Notes under the pieces: generated by a model
Told to the model about the DNA's origin: nothing
Database searches by the model: none
The model's input: only the letters and a program-made list of their open reading frames with translations
Position numbers and translations under genes: made by a program
Assembly: GCF_003349955.1 (NCBI RefSeq)
Contig: NZ_QLKQ01000021.1
Coordinates: 1-64,000 of the forward strand
Length of the DNA stretch: 64,000 nucleotides
Source of the DNA: Azospirillum brasilense
GTDB taxonomy: Bacteria > Pseudomonadota > Alphaproteobacteria > Azospirillales > Azospirillaceae
Direction of reading: 5' to 3'
In this document: one piece after another, positions 1 to 7,177 of the stretch
Layout of the letters: each line of letters opens with the position of its first letter
Numbering within the stretch: position 1 is the first letter of the stretch

Positions 1-106
1 GCGCTTCGGCGGGCCGGTTCCCCACAGCTCCTACACCACGTTCAGGGACGTGACCTTCGCGGATCAGCGGCGCAGCCAGGATGGTCAGAACGTCGGTGCG
101 GTTCAT
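1..106 (-). CDS. Hypothetical protein, N-terminal 35 residues only (cut by window edge)
   Basis: An open frame begins with ATG at 106 and runs without a stop to the window edge, giving a start of MNRTDVLTILAAPLIREGHV. A GAGG ribosome-binding motif lies seven bases upstream of the ATG, which supports a real start. It is the last visible gene of the leftward island series and follows the NusG-like gene after 131 bases. Too little is present to assign a family. The reading frame could still be fortuitous because high GC makes open frames common. Confidence 0.45.
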   Translation of the reverse strand, partial: MNRTDVLTILAAPLIREGHVPERGVGAVGNRPAEA

Positions 107-237
107 TGGGGGCCTCAGCGGTTGGAGGTGCGGAGCCAGGATGGGCGGGCGCCGACGCGGCGCGGCCCGGTGGCGGTAGGCGATATGGGATTTCCCATGT
201 CGGGGATGGGTGGGGTTGGGCGATGCCGGAATTCCGG

Positions 238-771
238 TCACGGCTGCACGGGCTCCAAGCTCTGGGCACCAACCGTCGTGATCGTCGGGCGCCCGAAGAG
301 GTCGAGGAGGATGCGGGCGGTCTCGCCGTCACCACCAGCAAACAGGCCGATGAAGTCGCGGAACGGGCCATCCAGAACCCGGAGCGGCTGGTCAGGCTGC
401 CAGCGCGCCACGCGGGCGCCGGGCACCAGATCAACCGCTCCGCCGTCGGCGTCACAGCGGCGCTTCACCTCGCGCAGGGCGGCGGGAGGAACCCGGCAGG
501 GGATGCCACTTGCGCTGCGGACCAGGAACGCCACGCCGCGGGTGTTCGTGATGGGGTGGAAAGGCTGCTCGGTATGGCAGCCGACGAACAGGTACCGCTC
601 GAACAGCGGGCGCAGCACCACCTCAACCTTGCCGGCGTGGCGGCGCTGCTTTCGGCACATGGGCAGGAAGACCCGGTACCGCTGCCGCTCCAGCTCGGCC
701 TTGACCACGTGTTGACGGCCAGGGTGCGACACCAGGGCGAACCATTCACGATCGGAGAACAGGTCGGTCAT
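238..771 (-). CDS. NusG/RfaH-family transcription antitermination protein (island paralogue)
   Basis: The 177-residue product starts MTDLFSDREWFALVSHPGRQ and shows the NusG N-terminal pattern: the W-F-A-L-V-x-H-P-G-R-Q strand, the (E)RQR-Y-x-V-F-L-P turn and the R-P-L-F-E-R-Y-L-F-V core near residues 50-70. The last 50 residues contain a KOW-like segment (F-R-D-F-I-G-L-F). NusG paralogues bind RNA polymerase and help it read through terminators. The housekeeping nusG normally sits beside secE and rplK, so this copy in an island is a specialised paralogue, which usually serves a nearby long operon. A GTG start nine bases earlier (780) is possible; neither start has a convincing ribosome-binding site. 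The targets probably lie left of the window. Confidence 0.75.
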   Translation of the reverse strand: MTDLFSDREWFALVSHPGRQHVVKAELERQRYRVFLPMCRKQRRHAGKVEVVLRPLFERYLFVGCHTEQPFHPITNTRGVAFLVRSASGIPCRVPPAALREVKRRCDADGGAVDLVPGARVARWQPDQPLRVLDGPFRDFIGLFAGGDGETARILLDLFGRPTITTVGAQSLEPVQP

Positions 772-821
772 CTGCGCCACGCATCGAGCCGGTTGCGAAG
801 CGCAAACGGTAAGGCGGGCGC

Positions 822-874
822 CAGACCGAAATCAACTAATAGCTAAAACCATACGGTCTGAACGCAATATATTG
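822..874. promoter_or_regulatory. Candidate operator region upstream of the NusG-like gene
   Basis: The spacer between the helix-turn-helix gene and the NusG-like gene is AT-rich relative to its surroundings. It contains an inverted repeat CAGACCG (822-828) and CGGTCTG (854-860), and a perfect ten-base palindrome CAATATATTG (865-874). These are plausible protein-binding sites or promoter elements for the NusG-like gene. No binding protein can be named. Confidence 0.3.
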
Positions 875-936
875 TTTCCTTGGGCGTCAGGGCCGGACAC
901 AGCAAAGTCCATTGGCTGCAGGATGCTAGCCGCGAA

Positions 937-2022
937 TCAGCCCATGGTTCGCCATTTCTTTGCTGCATCCGGCTTCATCGCCACGGTGCCGAACTGATTC
1001 CAGCACACGTTGATCTTATCTCCGATGACGCCTTCAACCCTGCCGCAGCCGATGTCTGGAGAGAGCACCCGTGTACCGATCGGAAATTTAGCCAGAACCG
1101 CGTCCGCAACACTTGATCGAGTGAGGTCCCACCCCCCGCCGGATGGAGGCAGAGCGGTCTCCTTCCGCTCGCCCTTCGTGCTCCGTGGACGCTTCGGCTT
1201 ATCGCCCTTGCTGGCCGCCTCGGGCTTGGCGATCTTGCTGCCTTCGCCCGGCTGGGGTTGCTGCTCGGGCAGATGATGCTCGTATTTCTCGTCCCACACT
1301 TCGTCACGTAGCCATGTATGCAGCCAGGGCACCAATTCCTCGCGAGTGCCCTTTGCCTTCATGAACTTGCCATACTCGATTGCCTTGACCTTCAGGTGGT
1401 CGAGGCTCACACGCCCGCTCGCCATCAACTTGGCGAACTCCTTGCGCGCCTTCGCCTTGCCTCTATGCCTGGGGAACACAAACCACAGAGCCTCGAAGGC
1501 CGCGTCCATCCCTTGATCGCTGCGCGCGGCTGAAGCTCCCGCGCAAGCCGCCGCATGCGGCAAGGATACCTCTATTCCACCTACGCTTGGTGCTTCGGTG
1601 GAATAAGAGGTATAGGGTCCGGCGGGCCGGACTGTATCAGTCCGGTGGGCCGGACTATTCAAGTCCGGTGGGCCGGACGGTTCCCCCTCGCCCGATAGTC
1701 CGGTGGGCCGGACTATTGCGAAGTTCGGTCGGTAGGCGTTCGCACGCCCTATGCCGCCGCGGGACACGACGAAGAAGTACCCCTTGTCCACGAGCTTCTT
1801 GATGCTCACCGCGGCGGTTGACCGGGCCACACAGGCGCGCGCAGCCAGCACCTCGTAAGAAGGCCACGCCACACCATGTCTCGCGTTGTAAAGGTCGACC
1901 AAGTGCCACCCGCACGCCGCATCGCCCCGGCTCAGGGACGGGTCGCTCACGATGCGCTGCTGGAGCTTGTACCTGTCGAGCCACGTCGCTTCCGGCAGAT
2001 CGGACTTGTTACCTCCCGCCAT
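937..2022 (-). CDS. Helix-turn-helix protein, replication-initiator-like or regulatory, function unknown
   Basis: The product is about 361 residues. Start ATG 2022 is preferred over an upstream in-frame codon because GGGGAGGG lies just ahead of it and the previous gene stops two bases upstream. Residues about 30-90 (G-W-H-L-V-D-L-Y-N-A-R-H-G, then A-C-V-A-R-S-T-A-A-V-S-I-K-K-L-V-D-K-G-Y) form a winged helix-turn-helix like those in phage and plasmid replication or MarR-like proteins. A middle region rich in Pro, Gly and Arg is encoded by four palindromic DNA repeats. The part after that carries F-P-R-H-R-G-K-A-K-A-R-K-E-F and a conserved W-L-H-T-W-L-R-D-E-V-W segment, often seen near the C-terminus of phage replication proteins. 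The tail is basic. It probably acts in replication or control of the island. Confidence 0.6.
   Translation of the reverse strand: MAGGNKSDLPEATWLDRYKLQQRIVSDPSLSRGDAACGWHLVDLYNARHGVAWPSYEVLAARACVARSTAAVSIKKLVDKGYFFVVSRGGIGRANAYRPNFAIVRPTGLSGEGEPSGPPDLNSPAHRTDTVRPAGPYTSYSTEAPSVGGIEVSLPHAAACAGASAARSDQGMDAAFEALWFVFPRHRGKAKARKEFAKLMASGRVSLDHLKVKAIEYGKFMKAKGTREELVPWLHTWLRDEVWDEKYEHHLPEQQPQPGEGSKIAKPEAASKGDKPKRPRSTKGERKETALPPSGGGWDLTRSSVADAVLAKFPIGTRVLSPDIGCGRVEGVIGDKINVCWNQFGTVAMKPDAAKKWRTMG
1566..1613. repeat. Long imperfect inverted repeat inside the helix-turn-helix gene
   Basis: The arms are ATACCTCTATTCCAC (1566-1580) and GTGGAATAAGAGGTAT (1598-1613). They are complementary over 15 bases apart from one extra A in the right arm, with a 17-base loop. 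The structure lies within the coding frame and immediately next to the palindromic repeat array at 1617-1713. It would form a stable hairpin in mRNA or a cruciform in DNA. Confidence 0.75.
1617..1713. repeat. Array of four near-palindromic 16-base repeats within a coding region
   Basis: Four copies of GTCCGGYGGGCCGGAC occur at 1617-1632, 1640-1655, 1663-1678 and 1698-1713. The first has C and the other three T at the variable position. Start-to-start spacings are 23, 23 and 35 bases. None is a multiple of three, so successive copies are read in different frames of the host gene. Each unit is close to a perfect dyad and could be a protein-binding site. Selection therefore seems to act on the DNA rather than on a repeated peptide. 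Confidence 0.85.
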
Positions 2023-2024
2023 GC

Positions 2025-2366
2025 TCAGGCCCTCCCCTGCGGGTGAGCGTCTTCCTGCCATAGGCGGTATCCGCGGGCTGCGAAATTCGCACGGCGGTCA
2101 AGAAGCTTCTGCCGGTCCACCTTGCGCTTGCATGCGAAGACGATTGGAACATGCTGGCCGACGTAGCCGGTCAAGTACGGGTCATTTAGCGTGTCCGCGG
2201 CGCAGCCCGCGTCCACCATGAACGTGGCAGACAGCCCCGGCCCGGCGAACGCCTCGGCTGGCGACTGCTCGCCGGGGATTGCCAAGATCAGATACGGCCG
2301 TCCGGCACGGACCAAGGCGGCAATGCGGGCCTCCAGGGGCGCGGCGTGGTGTTCTCGATTCGGCAT
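2025..2366 (-). CDS. Hypothetical island protein (113 residues)
   Basis: Start ATG 2366 has GAGG seven bases upstream. The gene stops two bases before the next gene's ATG, so the two are probably translationally coupled. The product begins MPNREHHAAPLEARIAALVR and has no visible signal peptide or membrane segment. A predicted beta-strand segment (P-Y-L-I-L-A-I-P-G-E) and the phrase H-V-P-I-V-F-A-C-K-R-K are the most structured parts. No family is recognised. It lies between the AlpA-like regulator and the helix-turn-helix gene in what looks like one leftward transcript. Confidence 0.6.
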   Translation of the reverse strand: MPNREHHAAPLEARIAALVRAGRPYLILAIPGEQSPAEAFAGPGLSATFMVDAGCAADTLNDPYLTGYVGQHVPIVFACKRKVDRQKLLDRRANFAARGYRLWQEDAHPQGRA

Positions 2367-2375
2367 CGCCACACC

Positions 2376-2645
2376 TCACGACAGCATGGCAGCAAGCTCG
2401 GGGTCGATTGCCCCCGGCGCTTGGCGGCAGACCGTGCGGGCGCCGCTGTGTACACTCCGCGCAGAATCCCGCGCTGCGCCTCGGGCGTCAATCCATGCAG
2501 CGATCTCGTCTTCAAACCAGCCCACGGAGTTCGGGCCGAGTTGGACGCGCGTGGGGAACTTCCCGGCCTTCTCCAGCCGGAAAATGTGCATGCGGGTGTA
2601 GGGGACGACTTCACTGAGTTGCTTGAACCGAAGGACACGGCGCAT
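2376..2645 (-). CDS. AlpA-family DNA-binding protein (prophage regulator or excisionase-like)
   Basis: The 89-residue product starts MRRVLRFKQLSEVVPYTRMH. ATG 2645 is chosen because GGAG sits six bases upstream, whereas the longer in-frame start at 2681 lacks one. The AlpA/MerR-like helix-turn-helix covers residues 1-60: R-F-K-Q-L-S-E-V-V-P-Y-T-R-M-H-I-F-R-L-E-K-A-G-K-F-P-x-R-V-Q-L-G, then the hallmark wing V-G-W-F-E-D-E-I-A-A-W-I. AlpA proteins control excision or integrase expression in cryptic prophages and islands. It is the first gene of the leftward island series, and its promoter should lie in 2646-2960. Confidence 0.8.
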   Translation of the reverse strand: MRRVLRFKQLSEVVPYTRMHIFRLEKAGKFPTRVQLGPNSVGWFEDEIAAWIDARGAARDSARSVHSGARTVCRQAPGAIDPELAAMLS

Positions 2646-3010
2646 GGTCGGCTCCAGGTGCGGGGAGAGCCAACTGCGCATACGGCAAGCCGGCCCATCC
2701 CGTGTTGGGGAGTAGGTCAGCCCGTACCCGTATGTCTTCGCTGAGACCGGCCATATCGGGCGCGCAGGGACGCCCCACCAGTGAGCGTTTGCCTGTCGCT
2801 ATGTCGTGTCTGCAGTGAGGCCCCGTCGCTCCTTAGCCGGGCGCACCAGACACAATATCTATTCGCACATTCTGTATCCAGCGTCAACATCTTGTATAGA
2901 ACGCAACGGGCACGCTACCCAGCCCTGCCCGATCGTTACCCAGATGTTACCCATGAACGCGAAACGGCCCCTTTCGGGGCCGCTCATGGTCGCTAAGTGC
3001 TTGATTTGGC
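2646..3010. other. Gene-free spacer between the AlpA gene and tRNA-Val; possible island promoter and attachment region
   Basis: No credible gene is seen in these 365 bases. They hold an 11-base direct repeat, ACATTCTGTAT (2867-2877) and ACATCTTGTAT (2887-2897), spaced 20 bases start to start. They also hold two exact GTTACCCA octamers (2935-2942 and 2946-2953) spaced 11 bases, plus a related CTACCCA (2915-2921), and a GC-rich hairpin at 2965-2982. Direct repeats about a helical turn apart next to a tRNA 3' end could be arm-type or regulatory sites of the island. This reading is inference. Confidence 0.4.
2962..2982 (-). terminator. Probable terminator of tRNA-Val
   Basis: A seven-base-pair stem (2965-2971 with 2976-2982) with a short loop is followed, in the leftward direction, by TTTCGCG. 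It lies about 30 bases beyond the tRNA-Val 3' end. The U tract is short, so termination may be weak. Confidence 0.5.
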
Positions 3011-3085
3011 TGGTGGGCGATGAGGGTTTCGAACCCCCGACCCTCTCGGTGTAAACGAGATGCTCTACCGCTGAGCTAATCGCCC
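3011..3085 (-). tRNA. tRNA-Val (anticodon UAC)
   Basis: Read on the minus strand, the gene begins GGGCGATTAGCTCAGCGGTA. Its seven-base acceptor stem GGGCGAT pairs with ATCGCCC, and the D arm, TTCGAAA T loop and encoded CCA end are all present. The anticodon loop TTTACAC gives UAC. It lies downstream of hupB, as in many alphaproteobacteria, and borders the accessory island on its 3' side. Confidence 0.95.
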
Positions 3086-3192
3086 GCGCCGCATCGTTGA
3101 CAGGATCGGCGTTCCCGGCAACGCAAAGCCGGCCAGCCTTGGGCTGACCGGCGCGCACTATGCCCGGAATGCCCAATCGATTCAAGGCGTCA

Positions 3193-3465
3193 TCACTTCA
3201 GCCCGTCCTTCAAGGTCTTGCCCGGCTTGAACTTCGGCTGTTTGGACGCGGGAATGGCGATCTTCTCGCCGGTGCGCGGATTTCGGCCTTCGCTGGCCGC
3301 GCGTTCGGAGACCGCAAAGGTGCCGAAACCGACCAGGCGGACTTCCTCGCCGTTCCTGAGCGAGTCGGCGATTCCGTCGAAAACGGCGTCGACCGCCTTG
3401 ATCGCGTCGGTCTTGGACAAGCCCACGGCATCGGCGACGTGCGCCACCAGATCGTTCTTGTTCAC
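3193..3465 (-). CDS. hupB: DNA-binding protein HU
   Basis: The 90-residue histone-like protein binds and bends DNA nonspecifically as a dimer and helps compact the nucleoid. The sequence is colinear with HU along its whole length: N-K-N-D-L-V-A-H-V at the start, the helix pair around G-L-S-K-T-D-A, the G-F-G-T-F strand at about 46-50 and the DNA-binding arm R-N-P-R-T-G-E-K-I-A-I-P near 61-72, ending K-P-G-K-T-L-K-D-G-L-K. The start codon is GTG at 3465 behind a purine-rich GGGGGGAAG. It follows lon, the usual alphaproteobacterial arrangement, 164 bases away. Confidence 0.96.
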   Translation of the reverse strand: MNKNDLVAHVADAVGLSKTDAIKAVDAVFDGIADSLRNGEEVRLVGFGTFAVSERAASEGRNPRTGEKIAIPASKQPKFKPGKTLKDGLK

Positions 3466-3550
3466 TTACTTCCCCCCTCTTCAATCCGGCGAAGACTATG
3501 GAAGCAAAGCCGTCCAATGACTTCACGCATTCAAACGATAAACACGACGT

Positions 3551-3621
3551 CGCCCGCCCGTCAATTGCAGACGGGCGGGCGATGCGAAGCATGGTGGCGT
3601 TTTAAAGACGCTTTAAACGCC
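3551..3621. other. Two hairpins in the lon-hupB spacer
   Basis: The 164-base spacer holds an 11-base-pair perfect stem CGCCCGCCCGT/ACGGGCGGGCG (3551-3561 with 3571-3581). A second stem, GGCGTTT/AAACGCC, lies at 3596-3602 with 3615-3621. The second lies only nine bases beyond the lon stop codon. Neither is followed by a clean U tract on the minus strand, so they may be processing or attenuation structures rather than full terminators. Confidence 0.5.
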
Positions 3622-3629
3622 GGACTCGA

Positions 3630-6044
3630 TCAGTGACGAAGCACCTCGCCTCCGCCGTCGGTCTGCGGCTTGGCGACCGCCGGCTCGACCGCTTCCGGTT
3701 CCTTCCACTCAATGGGCTCGACCTCCCGAACCAAGGCGTGCTTCAGGACGTCGTCGACGGTGCTGACCGGGATGATTTCCAGACCACGCTTCACGTTGTC
3801 CGGAATCTCGGCGAGGTCCTTCTCGTTGTCCTTCGGGATCAGCACATGCTTGAGGCCGCCGCGCAGAGCGGCCAGAAGCTTCTCCTTCAGGCCGCCGATC
3901 GGAAGCACCCGGCCGCGCAGGGTGATCTCGCCGGTCATCGCCACGTCCTTGCGGACCGCGATGCCGGTCAGGACCGACACGATCGAGGTGATCATCGCCA
4001 CGCCCGCCGACGGGCCATCCTTCGGAGTGGCGCCTTCCGGCACGTGGACGTGGATGTCCCGCTTCTCGAAGAGCGTCGGCTTGATGCCGAAGGCGGTGGC
4101 GCGCGACTTGACGTAGCTCTCCGCCGCCTGGACCGACTCCTTCATGACGTCGCCCAGCTTGCCGGTCGTGGTTACCCGGCCCTTGCCGGGCAGGGCGACC
4201 GCCTCGATGGAGAGCAGTTCGCCGCCGACTTCCGTCCAGGCCAGACCGGTGGTCACGCCCACCAGATCCTCCAGCTCCGCCTCGCCGAAGTGGAAGCGGC
4301 GAACACCGGCGTACTTGTCCAGGTTCCGGCGGGTGACCGAAACCTTGGCGCCGGGGGAGCCCTTCATCAGGATCTCCTTCACCGCCTTGCGGCAGAGGTT
4401 CGCAATCTCGCGCTCCAGGCTGCGGACGCCGGCCTCCCGCGTGTAGTAGCGGATCAGGTCGCGCATCGCATCGTCGGAGATGGCGAACTCACCCTTCTTC
4501 AGGCCGTTCGCCTCGATCTGCTTCTCGATCAGGTGCCGCTTGGAGATTTCGACCTTTTCGTCCTCGGTGTAGCCGGCGACGCGGATGATCTCCATACGGT
4601 CCAGCAGCGGCTGCGGCATGCGCATCGTGTTGGCCGTGCAGACGAACATCACGTCCGACAGGTCGTAGTCGACCTCCAGGTAGTGGTCGTTGAAGGTGCC
4701 GTTCTGCTCGGGGTCGAGGACCTCCAGCAGGGCCGACGACGGGTCGCCGCGCCAGTCGGCGCCGAGCTTGTCGATCTCGTCCAGCAGGAACAGCGGGTTG
4801 GACGACTTCGCCTTCTTCATGCCCTGGATGACCTTGCCGGGCATCGAGCCGATGTAGGTGCGCCGGTGACCGCGGACCTCAGCCTCGTCCCGCACGCCGC
4901 CCAGCGACATGCGCACGAAGTTGCGTCCCGTGGACTTGGCGATCGACTTGCCGAGCGAGGTCTTGCCGACGCCGGGCGGTCCGACGAGGCAGAGGATCGG
5001 ACCCTTCACCTTGTTCATGCGGTTCTGCACCGCGAGATACTCAAGGATGCGTTCCTTGACCTTTTCCAGGCCGTAATGGTCGGCGTCGAGGATCTTCTGC
5101 GCGAGCTTCAGGTCCTTCTTCACCTTGGTGCGCTTCTTCCACGGAATGGACAGCATCCAGTCCAGATAGTTGCGCACCACGGTCGCCTCGGCCGACATCG
5201 GGCTCATGGAGCGCAGCTTCTTCAGCTCGGCCAGGGCCTTGTCGCGGGCTTCCTTGGAGAAGCGGGTCTTGTTGATCTTCTCTTCCAGCTCGGCCGACTC
5301 GTCGCGGCCGTCCTCGGTCTCGCCGAGTTCCTTCTGGATCGCCTTGAGCTGTTCGTTGAGGTAGTACTCGCGCTGGGTCTTCTCCATCTGCCGCTTGACG
5401 CGGTTGCGGATGCGCTTTTCCACCTGCAGGACGCCGATCTCACCCTCCATGAAGGCGTAGACCCGCTCCAGCCGCTCCGACACCGTCGCGCATTCCAGAA
5501 GCTGCTGCTTCTCCGGAATCTTCAGCGCGAGATGGGAGGCCACGGTGTCCGCCAGCTTGCCCGGCTCCTCGATCTGGTTGATCGAGACCAGGACCTCCGG
5601 CGGGATCTTCTTGTTGAGCTTGATGTACTGCTCGAATTGCGAAACGACGGCCCGGCCCAGCGCCTCAAGCTCCTGGCTTTCCCCGACCTTCTCCTCGACG
5701 AGGTCGGCGTGGGCCTGGAAGAAATCCTCGTTCTCGGCGAACTTGGTGATGGACGCGCGCTGGCCGCCCTCCACCAGCACCTTCACCGTTCCGTCCGGCA
5801 GCTTCAGCAGCTGCAACACGGTCCCAACGGTGCCGACGCTGTAGATATCGGCCGGCGTCGGATCGTCCTGCGCGGCGTTCTTCTGGGTGACGAGAAGGAT
5901 CTGCTTGTCGTCCTTCATAACGTCTTCCAGGGCGCGCACGGATTTCTCGCGGCCGACGAAAAGAGGCACGATCATGTGGGGGAAAACCACGATGTCGCGG
6001 AGCGGCAGGACCGGATAGAGGGCACCACGAGGGATTTCGAACAT
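3630..6044 (-). CDS. lon: ATP-dependent endopeptidase La (Lon protease)
   Basis: Cytosolic AAA+ serine protease that degrades misfolded and specific regulatory proteins. The product is 804 residues from [20 protein letters not shown], the start matching the family; an in-frame ATG 18 bases upstream is less likely. The LAN substrate-binding domain covers about 5-200, followed by a coiled helical region. Walker A is GPPGVGKT at 355-362, with the Walker B F-L-L-D-E-I-D-K further on. The protease domain has the catalytic Ser679 in K-D-G-P-S-A-G and Lys722 in G-L-K-E-K-L-L, the same numbering as E. coli Lon. It lies between an oppositely oriented orphan gene and hupB. The C-terminal tail of about 25 residues is variable. 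Confidence 0.98.
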   Translation of the reverse strand: MFEIPRGALYPVLPLRDIVVFPHMIVPLFVGREKSVRALEDVMKDDKQILLVTQKNAAQDDPTPADIYSVGTVGTVLQLLKLPDGTVKVLVEGGQRASITKFAENEDFFQAHADLVEEKVGESQELEALGRAVVSQFEQYIKLNKKIPPEVLVSINQIEEPGKLADTVASHLALKIPEKQQLLECATVSERLERVYAFMEGEIGVLQVEKRIRNRVKRQMEKTQREYYLNEQLKAIQKELGETEDGRDESAELEEKINKTRFSKEARDKALAELKKLRSMSPMSAEATVVRNYLDWMLSIPWKKRTKVKKDLKLAQKILDADHYGLEKVKERILEYLAVQNRMNKVKGPILCLVGPPGVGKTSLGKSIAKSTGRNFVRMSLGGVRDEAEVRGHRRTYIGSMPGKVIQGMKKAKSSNPLFLLDEIDKLGADWRGDPSSALLEVLDPEQNGTFNDHYLEVDYDLSDVMFVCTANTMRMPQPLLDRMEIIRVAGYTEDEKVEISKRHLIEKQIEANGLKKGEFAISDDAMRDLIRYYTREAGVRSLEREIANLCRKAVKEILMKGSPGAKVSVTRRNLDKYAGVRRFHFGEAELEDLVGVTTGLAWTEVGGELLSIEAVALPGKGRVTTTGKLGDVMKESVQAAESYVKSRATAFGIKPTLFEKRDIHVHVPEGATPKDGPSAGVAMITSIVSVLTGIAVRKDVAMTGEITLRGRVLPIGGLKEKLLAALRGGLKHVLIPKDNEKDLAEIPDNVKRGLEIIPVSTVDDVLKHALVREVEPIEWKEPEAVEPAVAKPQTDGGGEVLRH

Positions 6045-6327
6045 TGATTGGGCCTCTTTCATTGGGACGCCGTCAGCCCGGGATGGGCCTGGGAGGAACC
6101 CCGCCTCGGGAATGAGCGCAGGGAACGCAAACCGGCACTTTTTCTAACGTGGCACAGCCATAGCCCCCCTTCAAGGGCCAGAACCCCAATTCCGTATGGC
6201 GGTGCGGCAAACGCCGGCCGCTCCTTCGAACGGGCTCCCGCCGGGCTTTCACGCAACGAATGGACGGCACGTCACCCCTTTGTCGCCGCGCGCCTCTTCG
6301 GGTGCGCATCGCACAAAGGAACATGCC

Positions 6328-7074
6328 ATGGCGCATTTCAGCACCGAGGATCTGCGGAATCGTCTCTACACGGACGCAGAGACTTTTCTCTGGCAAAACG
6401 TCGTCCACTACCCCTTGTTCGGCGGCTACGGCGACGAGACGCAGCTTGAAGGCTTTCAGAACCGCATCGTGGCGAACGTCGACCAACTGGATCGGCTGGG
6501 CCGGTACCAGGGCGTCGCCATGAGAAACACGGTCAGGGTACGGGCCGGGGGGCTTTGGACAGCCGTTGATTTCGTCACCAGGAAGAAGACCTGGAAGGAG
6601 GTTGGTTCCGTCTACGACGTTTTGCCGGAACTCAAGCGGAAACCGGATAAAACAATACGCGGGGAAGCCTGCGCCTATTTCCTTACCTGGATCGAAAGCG
6701 GCGTCACGGAGATTGATGTCCGGCCCGATGCAGGGCTGTTCTTAAACGCCACGATGAGTGGATGCACCATGGGCTGGCTCAGCGACACGCATGGCGGGAT
6801 GCGGGTCGTCCATTCAAATCTGATCAAGCGGGAGGGCGTGAATCAACCCGATGTCCTCAGTCAGATCCGGGAACGTCTGCCCGATTGCCGCATCCTGGCA
6901 CCGGAAACTTACCGAAGGGACAGCAGCGAAGCCTATTGCTCCGTCGTCGGCGTGCTGAGGAACGGACGCTGGGAGCTGTACTACCAAGCCTACACGAAGG
7001 ACAATGTGGATGACGCCGATTTTAAGGGAATCGATACGATGTACAGCATCCTGAGCGTTCGCCGCATCGCCTGA
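6328..7074 (+). CDS. Orphan protein with an LSGC-like Cys/His signature; possible glutamine deamidase
   Basis: The 248-residue product starts MAHFSTEDLRNRLYTDAETF. ATG 6328 is preferred over a start 132 bases upstream, because AAAGGA precedes it and the upstream extension looks noncoding. No signal peptide or membrane segment is seen. Residues 141-164 read A-T-M-S-G-C146-T-M-G-W ... G-G-M-R-V-V-H162-S-N. This resembles the (L)SGC ... H arrangement of the CNF1/BLF1/CheD cysteine deamidases, in which a Cys in an SGC turn works with a His on the next strand. The gene is on the opposite strand to its neighbours lon and clpX, and its codon choice is less GC-biased. This suggests acquisition. The deamidase idea is inference from one short motif, and overall identity is unknown. 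Confidence 0.7.
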   Translation: MAHFSTEDLRNRLYTDAETFLWQNVVHYPLFGGYGDETQLEGFQNRIVANVDQLDRLGRYQGVAMRNTVRVRAGGLWTAVDFVTRKKTWKEVGSVYDVLPELKRKPDKTIRGEACAYFLTWIESGVTEIDVRPDAGLFLNATMSGCTMGWLSDTHGGMRVVHSNLIKREGVNQPDVLSQIRERLPDCRILAPETYRRDSSEAYCSVVGVLRNGRWELYYQAYTKDNVDDADFKGIDTMYSILSVRRIA

Positions 7075-7115
7075 TCGGAAGCAAGTTGATCGCAAGCCGC
7101 CTCCCGGAAACAGGA

Positions 7116-7138
7116 AAGGGCGCCGCTGGGGCGCCCTT
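7116..7138. terminator. Bidirectional hairpin between the orphan gene and clpX
   Basis: A nine-base-pair perfect stem AAGGGCGCC/GGCGCCCTT (7116-7124 with 7130-7138) and a five-base loop sit between the converging ends of the orphan gene (7074) and clpX (7178). Flanking A and T residues are few, so it is a modest intrinsic terminator for both. Confidence 0.6.
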
Positions 7139-7177
7139 CGCTGCAACCGTTAAACGCTCGGCGACAAGCGGCCGGAA

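Larger units (their letters stand above)
1..3010. mobile_element. Accessory island or prophage remnant abutting tRNA-Val (left part outside window)
   Basis: This stretch holds only leftward genes of accessory type: an AlpA-like regulator, a short unknown protein, a helix-turn-helix protein with internal repeats, a NusG-like antiterminator and a truncated gene. It sits directly next to the 3' end of tRNA-Val, a classic target for tyrosine integrases, at the point where the core block hupB-lon-clpX-clpP-tig stops. AlpA-type proteins commonly act as excision or integrase regulators in P4-like elements. No integrase, second attachment repeat or structural phage gene is visible here; these would have to lie to the left of the window. 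The island call is inference from gene type and position; its left boundary is unknown. Confidence 0.6.

Noticed and set aside
42..455. Alternative open frame on the minus strand overlapping the NusG-like gene
   Set aside because: It overlaps a well-supported NusG-like reading frame and its product is low-complexity Ser/Arg/Pro.
1617..1713. Repeat array considered as a CRISPR
   Set aside because: The repeats are only 16 bases, palindromic, with spacers of seven to 19 bases, inside a gene and without cas genes.
6045..6327. Sigma-32 heat-shock promoter for lon
   Set aside because: A CTTGAA element exists on the minus strand near 6170, but no -10 partner at suitable spacing was found.
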